Source: Rhodobacteraceae bacterium CG17_big_fil_post_rev_8_21_14_2_50_63_15
GTDB lineage: Bacteria; Pseudomonadota; Alphaproteobacteria; Rhodobacterales; Rhodobacteraceae
Assembly (NCBI GenBank): GCA_002783205.1
Contig: PFEY01000086.1
Coordinates: 1 to 59,494 of the forward strand
Length of the DNA stretch: 59,494 nucleotides
Reading direction: 5' to 3'
In this document: one piece after another, positions 1-6,596 of the stretch
How positions within the stretch are numbered: position 1 is the first letter of the stretch
Layout of the letters: every line of letters starts with the position of its first letter
Notes under the pieces: model-generated
Told to the model about the DNA's origin: nothing
The model's input: only the letters and a program-made list of their open reading frames with translations
The model's database searches: none
Program-made: the position numbers and the translations under genes

Positions 1-246
1 CCACAGGAATTCAGGGACACCCGTTTCCTTGATCTTTTTCACCCGCACCGGCACGCCCGCCTTGCGGAAATACTTCTGGGCAATCACGTCGCTCGCGACC
101 TGGCTCCAGCCAGCGGGCACTTCGACCTCATCGAGACGGAAGACCGTGCTGCCATCAGGATTGCGGATCTCAGAACTTGTGGTGACGAATGCCAGCGCGG
201 CATAGGCGTCTTGGCCTGCGGTGGTGAATTTGCGTTCGATCTTCAT
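1..246 (-). CDS. nrdJ: Adenosylcobalamin-dependent (class II) ribonucleotide reductase, N-terminal fragment
   Basis: Only the first 82 codons lie in the window; the gene runs off the left edge. The start is the ATG at 246, giving MKIERKFTTAGQDAYAALAF, followed by EIRNPDGSTVFRLDEVEVP and QKYFRKAGVP, the conserved opening of alphaproteobacterial NrdJ. The family reduces ribonucleotides to deoxyribonucleotides with coenzyme B12 and so works with or without oxygen. A near-perfect NrdR box lies about 170 bp upstream (418-433), as expected for a ribonucleotide reductase gene. The catalytic residues are outside the window, so the call rests on the N-terminal domain and the NrdR box. Confidence 0.88.
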   Translation of the reverse strand, partial: MKIERKFTTAGQDAYAALAFVTTSSEIRNPDGSTVFRLDEVEVPAGWSQVASDVIAQKYFRKAGVPVRVKKIKETGVPEFLW

Positions 247-774
247 CTGGTCTGCCCCATTCTCAGTTTTTCAGGCTTTTCGCCTGTGCATCGGATAGCC
301 GGGACGCTCATGTCGCACGCGACAAGTCTGTGACCGACGCAGTATGCTTGGCGCGGCCGACGACCCGAGCGGGTCCGGTTGTTCTAGGTTTGGGTTTCAA
401 GTCCCTGCCCGGGCTAGCCACTATATCTTGTGGCCTTTAAGCCCGCCCACACAAACTGACGTATAATGCCCCAGATGGTCAACGAAAAATTTCGCTGATC
501 TGACAGAAAAAATGTTTGACTGGCTCAGAGATCGCGATCCGGATCGGGACCTCGTGATTCCTCCACAGGCAAGCCAGCCGCCGAGCGTCTCGCCCGCGAC
601 GGAGAAGTCCTATCTTTTCTGGCGGCTTAGCGGGCGATGCTTGGAAGTTTCTGCAACTTGGATCGCGCGGACAGCGATTGCGCCGGGACCGCGATCAACA
701 CATGTTGACCTGCGCAGGCGAACAACCCGGAGCTCGCGCCGACGGCACGACATGAAACCCAGCACTGGCAGAAG
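247..774. other. Long gene-free stretch upstream of nrdJ
   Basis: No credible coding region was found here. Open frames that cross it on both strands run through the tRNA-Pro gene and have no recognisable protein features. It contains the NrdR box at 418-433 and, between the box and the nrdJ start, short hairpins in the presumed leader: TGTCGC-AC-GCGACA near 311-324 and a 4-bp stem with a 5-nt loop near 271-283. I looked for the conserved core of a cobalamin riboswitch in the nrdJ leader and did not see one. Confidence 0.6.
418..433. promoter_or_regulatory. NrdR box upstream of nrdJ
   Basis: CCACTATATCTTGTGG is a near-palindrome (reverse complement CCACAAGATATAGTGG) and matches the known NrdR-box pattern acaCwAtATaTwGtgt. 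NrdR is the ATP/dATP-sensing repressor of ribonucleotide reductase genes. On the nrdJ strand the box contains TATAGT, which could itself be the -10 element, so bound repressor would block the promoter. NrdR boxes usually come in pairs; I could not find a convincing second copy about 31 bp away. Confidence 0.8.
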
Positions 775-851
775 TGGTCGGGGCGGAGAGATTCGAACTC
801 ACGACCCCCTGTTCCCAAAACAGGTGCGCTACCAGACTGCGCTACGCCCCG
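775..851 (-). tRNA. tRNA-Pro (anticodon TGG)
   Basis: Reading the minus strand, the 7-bp acceptor stem pairs CGGGGCG (851-845) with CGCCCCG (785-779), followed by discriminator A and an encoded CCA (777-775). The anticodon stem CCTGT/ACAGG encloses the loop TTTGGGA, giving anticodon TGG. The T-loop GTTCGAATC is canonical. It lies 43 bp downstream of the DUF192 gene on the same strand and could be co-transcribed with it. Confidence 0.95.
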
Positions 852-894
852 GACCGTGTGTCTCAATACTGGTGATTCAAGGGATTGAAAAGCC

Positions 895-1392
895 CTAACA
901 GCCCCAGGCCGCAGAGTCCTGCGGTAGCCCCGGATGCTGCACTTGAGTGCCCGCCGTGATCCCCATGCGACGCGCCAACCCGCCATTGATCTCGAGCACG
1001 GCCAAGGTGTCATCGCCGCCAAAAATCGGGCGTTCATCATGCGGGATGGCCATGTGATGAAGGCTTGTCACTGTGCCAGTCGGATCAATGAAAAGCATGT
1101 CGAGGGGAATCAGCGTGTTCTTCATCCAGAAGCCCACCGGCTTGGGCGCGGGATAGACAAACAGCATCCCCGCCATGGTCGGCAGCGACTCGCGATACAT
1201 CAAACCGCGTGCTCGCGATTCGGCATTGTCAGCCACCTCGATCGAAAACCGTGCTTGTCCCCAATCGCCACGCAATGTGATCTGATCGTTGCTGCACTGC
1301 GCCTGCGCGACAGCCGCAAAACAAATTGCCCAGAGAAACATTGTCCAGAGCAAGACCAGCATTAGCCGGAACGTTTGACCGCCATTTCCCAT
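895..1392 (-). CDS. DUF192 family exported protein
   Basis: This encodes 165 aa. A hydrophobic stretch at residues 10-30 ending AVAQAQ looks like a signal peptide, so the mature protein is probably periplasmic. The rest is a DUF192 domain: ARGLMYRESLP, GMLFVYP, FWMKNTLIPLDMLFID and AVLEINGG are its hallmark segments. The biochemical role of this family is not established. The start at 1392 overlaps the end of the cold-shock gene by 31 nt and has a GAGG upstream. The alternative ATG at 1362 shares one base with the upstream stop (TAATG) and would drop the charged N-region of the signal. The pairing with a double-CSD gene suggests a co-transcribed unit. Confidence 0.85.
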   Translation of the reverse strand: MGNGGQTFRLMLVLLWTMFLWAICFAAVAQAQCSNDQITLRGDWGQARFSIEVADNAESRARGLMYRESLPTMAGMLFVYPAPKPVGFWMKNTLIPLDMLFIDPTGTVTSLHHMAIPHDERPIFGGDDTLAVLEINGGLARRMGITAGTQVQHPGLPQDSAAWGC

Positions 1393-1904
1393 CCGCAGAC
1401 CTCGGTTGCCATGCGCCCCCTCTTACCCTCGATCACGCGGATCGCCAAGGCCTCTCCCGGTTGCAGGTCGGCAAGACCGGAACGGCGAAGCACCTCGATA
1501 TGGACAAAGACATCTTCGTCGCAGCCAAAGGTGTTTGCAAAACCGAAACCCTTGCCCTTGTCGAACCATTTTACCCGTGCAGGCAACAGCGGTGCGGCAC
1601 GAATGATTTCCGGGTCGATATCATCGATATCGGCCAGACCCGAGCTTTCGATGTCGTCAGGCGGCTCGACCGAGTGGATCGCCACTGCCTGCCTGCCGCG
1701 CTCTGTCACTTGCACGTCAAGCTCCACGCCGGCGCGATCGGCAACAGAGCTCTGCCCAAAATTGCGCAACACATTGGCATGCAAAAGAATGTCTGGCCCG
1801 CCCTCGTCAGCGAGCACAAATCCAAAGCCCTTGACCGGATCGAACCATTTAACGCGGCCTTTCAGCCTGCGGACCTCTTCCTCGTCTATCGTCACAGTGT
1901 CCAC
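1362..1904 (-). CDS. Cold-shock protein with two CSD domains
   Basis: This protein of 180 aa carries two cold-shock (OB-fold) domains. The first starts at about residue 14 (GRVKWFDPVKGFGFV) and the second at about residue 108 (ARVKWFDKGKGFGF ... DVFVHIEVL), each with the RNP1 motif KGFGF. CSD proteins bind single-stranded RNA or DNA and melt structured transcripts. The linker is acidic. The start is a GTG at 1904 with only a weak ribosome-binding site (TTAGG). The 113-bp region upstream contains two palindromes that may be regulatory (1983-1992 and 1999-2017). Tandem-CSD proteins of this length are common in Rhodobacterales. Confidence 0.9.
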   Translation of the reverse strand: MDTVTIDEEEVRRLKGRVKWFDPVKGFGFVLADEGGPDILLHANVLRNFGQSSVADRAGVELDVQVTERGRQAVAIHSVEPPDDIESSGLADIDDIDPEIIRAAPLLPARVKWFDKGKGFGFANTFGCDEDVFVHIEVLRRSGLADLQPGEALAIRVIEGKRGRMATEVCGWEMAVKRSG

Positions 1905-1982
1905 CTAACAGTCTTCATCCCCAAGACATCAATAAGACTTGCGCCAATTCACCATCCGCTTGCAAGAGCAAAATACTTATTA

Positions 1983-2017
1983 GCTTATAAGCACTTGCAT
2001 TTCACGCAGCGTGAAAT
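1983..2017. promoter_or_regulatory. Two adjacent palindromes upstream of the cold-shock gene
   Basis: GCTTATAAGC (1983-1992) is a perfect 10-bp palindrome. ATTTCACGC-A-GCGTGAAAT (1999-2017) has perfect 9-bp arms around one base. The second directly abuts the pdxH stop codon. As RNA it could form an 8-bp stem with a 3-nt loop, but no T-run follows, so it is not a standard terminator. On the minus strand the first palindrome contains a TATAAG -10-like hexamer and the second would lie near the -35 position. An operator for the cold-shock gene is possible (inference). Confidence 0.4.
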
Positions 2018-2620
2018 TCACGGATTTAGGCGCTCGATCCTCCATGTTTCATCCGGCGTTCGCCTGCGCCAGACAAACCGGTCATGCAGCCGAAACGCAC
2101 CATCAGCCCAGAACTCAATCTGAACTGGCGCGATTCTGAAACCTCCCCAAAAGGATGGCCGTGGCGGATTTGGCCCCTTCTGCGCTGTCACCTTGGCCAC
2201 CTCTGCCATCAAGGCGCCGCGCGACCCCAGTGGTTGCGACTGCCGCGACGCCCATGCCCCAAGCCTGCTCTTGAGCGAGCGTGAGGCATAATAGGCATCG
2301 GCCTTGGGCCCCTCCTCGCGCGTCACCTCACCGCGGATGCGAATCTGACGGCGCAGCGATTTCCAGTGCAGAACCATCGCAGCCTTGGGATTGGCCCCGA
2401 GCTGTTGTCCCTTGGCCGAGGTGTAGTTGGTATAAAAAACAAACCCGTCGTCGGCGATCTCTTTAAGCAAAACCATGCGCACGTCAGGCAATCCCTCCGG
2501 GTCCACCGTGGCAAGTGCCACGGCGTTGGGGTCATTGATCTCGGTCCTTTCTGCCTCGGCGAGCCAACCACGCGCGATCTCGAAGGGATCGTCGCCTGCG
2601 AAAATGCCATCTCGTTCCAT
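2018..2620 (-). CDS. pdxH: Pyridoxamine 5'-phosphate oxidase
   Basis: PdxH uses FMN to oxidise pyridoxine or pyridoxamine 5'-phosphate to pyridoxal 5'-phosphate. Recognisable segments are [74 protein letters not shown] and the C-terminal DRFVWRR and WRIERLNP. I start at the ATG at 2620 ([13 protein letters not shown]), giving 200 aa, because family members begin at this point. An in-frame TTG at 2644 lies inside an inverted repeat that looks regulatory. The gene is divergent from fabI. Confidence 0.95.
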   Translation of the reverse strand: MERDGIFAGDDPFEIARGWLAEAERTEINDPNAVALATVDPEGLPDVRMVLLKEIADDGFVFYTNYTSAKGQQLGANPKAAMVLHWKSLRRQIRIRGEVTREEGPKADAYYASRSLKSRLGAWASRQSQPLGSRGALMAEVAKVTAQKGPNPPRPSFWGGFRIAPVQIEFWADGAFRLHDRFVWRRRTPDETWRIERLNP

Positions 2621-2636
2621 GTGAGTGCTGTTCCAG

Positions 2637-2691
2637 TCTGTCAAATTGGTTCTCGTTCAGGACTCTATTCCAAAATATGAAATTTGACAGA
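2637..2691. promoter_or_regulatory. 11-bp inverted repeat between pdxH and fabI
   Basis: TCTGTCAAATT (2637-2647) and AATTTGACAGA (2681-2691) are perfect inverted copies separated by 33 bp, in the divergent pdxH/fabI region. Each arm contains TTGACA, so the arms could be divergent -35 elements. However, no good -10 lies 16-18 bp outside either arm. They could instead be paired binding sites for a regulator; start-to-start spacing is 44 bp, about four helical turns. Confidence 0.4.
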
Positions 2692-2775
2692 GGCCTTCTG
2701 ACGATGCGCGCCCCTTGATGCACTCTCAGCAATCGCCTAAAGGTCGGGCAAAGCATAAATGGCCGGGGGCTGGGA

Positions 2776-3606
2776 ATGTCGAACACTCTGATGGCGGGAA
2801 AGCGCGGCCTGATCATGGGGCTTGCCAATGAAAAATCCATTGCGTGGGGGATTGCCAAGGCCTGCGCGCGCGCCGGGGCACAGCTTGCTTTCAGCTATCA
2901 GGGAGACGCGCTGAAGAAACGCGTCGATCCCTTGGCCGCGGAGCTTGGCTCGGATATCGTGCTGCCCTGCGATGTGGCCGATATGGCATCGGTCGATCAG
3001 CTCTTTGTCGATCTGGGGCAACGCTGGGACAATCTCGACTTCGTGGTTCATGCCATCGGCTTCTCGGACAAGAACGAATTGCGCGGGCGTTACGTCGATA
3101 CCAGCCGCAGCAATTTCCTGATGACCATGGACATCTCGGTCTATTCCTTCACCGCCGTGATGCAGCGCGCCGAAAGGATGATGCCTGCGGGCGGCAGCGC
3201 CCTCACCCTCACCTATTACGGGGCAGAGCAGGTGATGCCGCATTACAACGTCATGGGCGTCGCCAAGGCGGCGCTCGAGGCCAGCGTCAAATACATGGCA
3301 GAGGATCTGGGCAAGGATGGCATCCGCGTCAATGCGATCAGCGCCGGGCCGATCAAGACACTGGCTGCCTCCGGTATCGGGGATTTCCGCTATATCCTGA
3401 GATGGAACGAGTTGAACTCTCCCTTGCGCCGCAATGTGACTATCGACGACGTGGGCCGCTCGGCGCTCTATCTGCTGAGCGATCTGGCCAGCGGTGTCAC
3501 CGGCGAAACATTGCATGTGGATGCGGGCTATCACATCGTCGGCATGAAGGCCGTTGACGCCCCCGACATCGACGCCACCGGTGGCCGCAAGGATCAGGAC
3601 CAGTGA
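2776..3606 (+). CDS. fabI: Enoyl-[acyl-carrier-protein] reductase (NADH)
   Basis: FabI carries out the last reduction of each fatty-acid elongation cycle. The 276-aa protein has the short-chain dehydrogenase fold with a FabI-type nucleotide-binding start (GKRGLIMGLANEKSIAWGIA), Tyr147, and the catalytic pair Tyr157-x6-Lys164 (HYNVMGVAK). SAGPIKTLAASGI and GVTGETLHVDAGYH are also typical. The start ATG at 2776 follows a purine-rich stretch. The last 4 nt overlap the GTG start of the next gene. acpP, fabF and fabG occur at the far end of the window, so fatty-acid synthesis genes are not clustered in one place. Confidence 0.96.
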   Translation: MSNTLMAGKRGLIMGLANEKSIAWGIAKACARAGAQLAFSYQGDALKKRVDPLAAELGSDIVLPCDVADMASVDQLFVDLGQRWDNLDFVVHAIGFSDKNELRGRYVDTSRSNFLMTMDISVYSFTAVMQRAERMMPAGGSALTLTYYGAEQVMPHYNVMGVAKAALEASVKYMAEDLGKDGIRVNAISAGPIKTLAASGIGDFRYILRWNELNSPLRRNVTIDDVGRSALYLLSDLASGVTGETLHVDAGYHIVGMKAVDAPDIDATGGRKDQDQ

Positions 3607-4217
3607 CCCTCGCGGCCTTTGTCGCCGTTAGCCTGCTGCATCTCATGGCCGCGATCAGCCCCGGACCTGCGGTTCTGATGGCCGCACGCACCGGCGTCAC
3701 CGAAGGTCTGCGCACCGGCGCCTTTCTGGCGATGGGCATCGGCGTGGGTGGCGTGATCTGGGCGGCGGCGGCGCTCTTTGGGTTGGGGCTGGTGTTTCAG
3801 GCGGCCCCAGCCCTGCTCTGGGCGCTCAAGATCATCGGAGCCGCCTATCTCATCTGGATGGCCTGGGGGCTTTGGCGCGATGCCGACCGTCCGCTCGACA
3901 TGGGCGCAGAGGCGCGGCTGCCCCGCTCTGCGGCCTCGGCCTTTCGGCTGGGCCTGATGACGCAACTGGCCAACCCGAAACCGGCGGTGCTCTTTTCGGC
4001 GATCTTCATCGGCACCGTGCCGCCCGGCACCTCGCCCTTCATCTTTACCGCCTTGCTGACGGTGGTTTTTCTCAACGAAACGCTGTGGAACATCTTTGTC
4101 GCGCGCATCTTCTCGCTGGAGCGCAGTCGCACCGCCTATGTCAGCTTGAAATCCATCCTTGATCGCACGTTCGGCGGGCTTTTGGCCCTGCTTGGCGTCA
4201 AGATTGCGAGCACCTGA
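3603..4217 (+). CDS. LysE/RhtB family amino-acid exporter (first copy)
   Basis: This 204-aa integral membrane protein has about six hydrophobic segments. The N-terminal LHLMAAISPGPAVLMAARTGVTEG carries the family's SPGP motif, and KIIGAAYLIWMAWGLWRD and QLANPKPAVLFSAIF are also typical. The family exports amino acids or analogues such as lysine, homoserine or threonine. The substrate here cannot be told. The GTG start at 3603 overlaps the fabI stop (GTGA), so translation is probably coupled. A second family member follows 12 nt downstream. Confidence 0.87.
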   Translation: MTLAAFVAVSLLHLMAAISPGPAVLMAARTGVTEGLRTGAFLAMGIGVGGVIWAAAALFGLGLVFQAAPALLWALKIIGAAYLIWMAWGLWRDADRPLDMGAEARLPRSAASAFRLGLMTQLANPKPAVLFSAIFIGTVPPGTSPFIFTALLTVVFLNETLWNIFVARIFSLERSRTAYVSLKSILDRTFGGLLALLGVKIAST

Positions 4218-4229
4218 GAGGATAACTCC

Positions 4230-4835
4230 ATGACCGCGCTCAATCTTCTGGCTTTCAACGCGGTTCTGGCCGCCGCCATCCTCAGCCCCGGTCCGGCCCT
4301 GCTCTTTGCCCTGCGCACCGCATTGGCCGACGGACGCGTGGCAGGCATCGCGGCAGGCATGGGCCTTGGCCTTGTCGCGGCGCTCTGGACATTGGCGGCG
4401 CTCCTGGGGCTGGAGACGCTCTTTACCCTCTTTCCCTGGGCGTATCTGGCGCTGAAAATCGCCGGCACCGCCTATCTGCTCCTCATCGCCTGGAACACCT
4501 GGTGCGCAGCCCGGCACCCTGTGGCCGAAGGGGCGCGCAAACCGCGCGGGCAGGCCTTTCTCGACGGCATCCTGATCAATCTCGGCAATCCCAAATCGGT
4601 GATTTTCGCGGCCTCCGTGCTTGTGGTGATCTTCCCCAAGGGCCTGACGTCGGAGGAAATCGCGCTCATCACCGGCAATCACATGATCGTCGAGTGGATC
4701 TTTTATGCAGGAATCGCAACGGTCCTAAGCGGGACCCCGGCGCGCCGCATCTATCTCGGCGCAAAACCGTGGATCGACCGAGCCGCGGCGCTTCTCTTGG
4801 GGGCGCTCGGGCTGAAACTCTTGTTGAGCAGGTGA
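4230..4835 (+). CDS. LysE/RhtB family amino-acid exporter (second copy)
   Basis: This 201-aa membrane protein is paralogous to the preceding gene. It has [18 protein letters not shown] near the N-terminus, [17 protein letters not shown] mid-protein, and [18 protein letters not shown]. The two are side by side in the same orientation and share the domain layout, but are clearly diverged, so this is an old tandem duplication or two recruited members. An AGAGGA ribosome-binding site precedes the ATG at 4230. The exported substrate is unknown. Confidence 0.87.
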   Translation: MTALNLLAFNAVLAAAILSPGPALLFALRTALADGRVAGIAAGMGLGLVAALWTLAALLGLETLFTLFPWAYLALKIAGTAYLLLIAWNTWCAARHPVAEGARKPRGQAFLDGILINLGNPKSVIFAASVLVVIFPKGLTSEEIALITGNHMIVEWIFYAGIATVLSGTPARRIYLGAKPWIDRAAALLLGALGLKLLLSR

Positions 4836-4840
4836 CTGAC

Positions 4841-5338
4841 ATGACCGATCGCCTTCCCCACGAAAAGGGATTTCACGTCAGTTGGGATCAATTGCACCGC
4901 GACGCCCGCGCGCTGGCCTGGCGGTTGCAACGCGAGGCACCCGAGGATGGCTGGCGCGCGGTGGTAGCGATCACCCGCGGCGGCATGGCCCCGGCGATGA
5001 TCGTCGCGCGCGAACTGGATATCCGCACCGTCGATACGATCAGCGTCAAATCCTACAACCATCAGGCGCAAACCGAGCCGAGGGTGATCAAGGCGCCCGA
5101 CATGTCCCTCATCGGCGACGGGGAGGGCGTGCTCATCGTCGATGATCTGGTCGATACCGGCCGCACGTTGCAAGTGGTCCGTGCGTTGATGCCGCGCGCC
5201 CATGTCGCCACCGTCTATGCCAAGCCGATGGGACGCGCGCAGGTGGACACTTTCGTGACCGAGGTGAGCCAGGACACCTGGATCTTTTTTCCCTGGGACA
5301 TGGCGCTGCAATATGTCGAACCCTACCGGGGGGCGTGA
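4841..5338 (+). CDS. gpt: Xanthine-guanine phosphoribosyltransferase
   Basis: This 165-aa purine salvage enzyme transfers phosphoribose from PRPP to xanthine or guanine. The PRPP-binding loop [13 protein letters not shown] is at residues 97-109, ITRGGMAPA at 44-52, and the C-terminal segment [12 protein letters not shown] is typical of the E. coli Gpt type. The start is ATG at 4841, just after the stop of the LysE-like gene. Its 3' end comes within 2 nt of the next gene, so 3.6-6.5 kb reads as one co-directional run. Confidence 0.92.
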   Translation: MTDRLPHEKGFHVSWDQLHRDARALAWRLQREAPEDGWRAVVAITRGGMAPAMIVARELDIRTVDTISVKSYNHQAQTEPRVIKAPDMSLIGDGEGVLIVDDLVDTGRTLQVVRALMPRAHVATVYAKPMGRAQVDTFVTEVSQDTWIFFPWDMALQYVEPYRGA

Positions 5339-5339
5339 C

Positions 5340-6545
5340 ATGACGAACCTGCCCGGCACGGCAATGACCTTTGCCCCCCCCGTGATGGCGGCGCGGCGCT
5401 GGCTTGACGGGGTCACCTTTCCGCCCGAGCGCCCGCTCATCAACGTGAGCCAGGCCGCCCCTGTCGCACCGCCCCCCGAGGCGCTGCGGCAGGTGATCGC
5501 CGAGGCGGCACTCACCGACCCGCAGGCGCATCTCTACGGCCCGGTGCTGGGCCTGCCCGATCTGCGCGCCGAAGTGGCGGGGCAGTGGTCGGCGGCCTAT
5601 GGCGGCGCCATCGCCCCCGATCAGGTGGCGATCACCTCGGGCTGCAATCAGGCGTTCTGCGCGGCCATCGCCACGCTCTGTAGCGCAGGGGATGAGGTTA
5701 TCCTGCCAACCCCTTGGTATTTCAATCATAAAATGTGGCTGGATATGTCCGGGATCCGGGCCGTGCCGCTGCCTGCAGGGGACGAGCTTTTACCTGATCC
5801 CGGCCGGGCCGCGGCGCTGATCGGCCCGCGCACCCGCGCCATCGTGCTGGTCAGCCCCAACAATCCTGCCGGTGTGGAATATCCCGCCGATCTGACCCAT
5901 GCCTTCTACACGCTCGCCAAGGACCGCGGCCTCGCGCTCATCCTCGACGAGACCTATCGCGATTTCGACGCGCGCCCCGGTGTCGGACATGACCTCTTTC
6001 ACGACCCCGACTGGGCGGACACGCTGATCCAGCTTTATTCCTTTTCCAAGGCCTACCGGCTGACCGGGCACCGGGTGGGGGCGATGGTGGCCTCGCCCGC
6101 CCGCCTGAGGGAGGTCGAGAAATTCCTCGACACGGTGACAATCTGCCCCAACCAGCTTGGCCAGATCGCAGCCCTCTGGGGGATGCGCCATCTCGGCCAA
6201 TGGCTGGCGGGGGAACGCGCCGAGATCCTCGACCGGCGCGCCGCCATTCACGACAACATGCCCCGGATCGCCGCACAGGGCTGGCGGCTTTTGGGCTGCG
6301 GCGCCTATTTCGCCTATCTCGCGCATCCCTTTGCCCTGTCCTCTGCCGATCTTGCGCCACGACTGGTGCGCGAGGCGGGGATCCTGCTCTTGCCAGGCAC
6401 GATGTTTCGGCCCGACGAGGACCACCACGGCGCGCGCGAGTTGCGCGTGGCCTTCGCCAATCTCGACCGCGCCGGGCTCGTCACCCTCTTTGACCGCCTT
6501 TCTCAGCTTGGCTGGCCCCTTGCCCCAGAACAAGCCAGCGCGTAG
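5340..6545 (+). CDS. Class I/II pyridoxal-phosphate aminotransferase
   Basis: This 401-aa protein has fold-type I aminotransferase hallmarks: SPNNPAG around Asn174-Asn175, LDETY with Asp203 (which pairs with the cofactor ring nitrogen), and SFSKAYRLTGHRVG with Schiff-base Lys237. It resembles aspartate/aromatic aminotransferases. The substrate cannot be assigned from sequence. An ATG at 5313 in the same frame would overlap gpt by 26 nt; I prefer the ATG at 5340, which directly follows the gpt stop. An amino-acid role would fit the two LysE exporters upstream, but that is only context. Confidence 0.85.
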   Translation: MTNLPGTAMTFAPPVMAARRWLDGVTFPPERPLINVSQAAPVAPPPEALRQVIAEAALTDPQAHLYGPVLGLPDLRAEVAGQWSAAYGGAIAPDQVAITSGCNQAFCAAIATLCSAGDEVILPTPWYFNHKMWLDMSGIRAVPLPAGDELLPDPGRAAALIGPRTRAIVLVSPNNPAGVEYPADLTHAFYTLAKDRGLALILDETYRDFDARPGVGHDLFHDPDWADTLIQLYSFSKAYRLTGHRVGAMVASPARLREVEKFLDTVTICPNQLGQIAALWGMRHLGQWLAGERAEILDRRAAIHDNMPRIAAQGWRLLGCGAYFAYLAHPFALSSADLAPRLVREAGILLLPGTMFRPDEDHHGARELRVAFANLDRAGLVTLFDRLSQLGWPLAPEQASA

Positions 6546-6596
6546 ATACGAACGCGCAAGGCATTGTCCGGTGACTGGCAATCAGAAGAGGATAAA

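Noticed and set aside
247-417. A cobalamin riboswitch in the nrdJ leader
   Set aside because: I looked for the conserved B12-box core and did not see it; the small hairpins present do not fit the riboswitch layout.
775-851. An integration (att) site at tRNA-Pro
   Set aside because: No integrase gene and no direct repeat of the tRNA 3' end was seen in the neighbourhood.
512-898. A 128-codon open frame on the plus strand
   Set aside because: It runs through the tRNA-Pro gene on the opposite strand and has no recognisable features.
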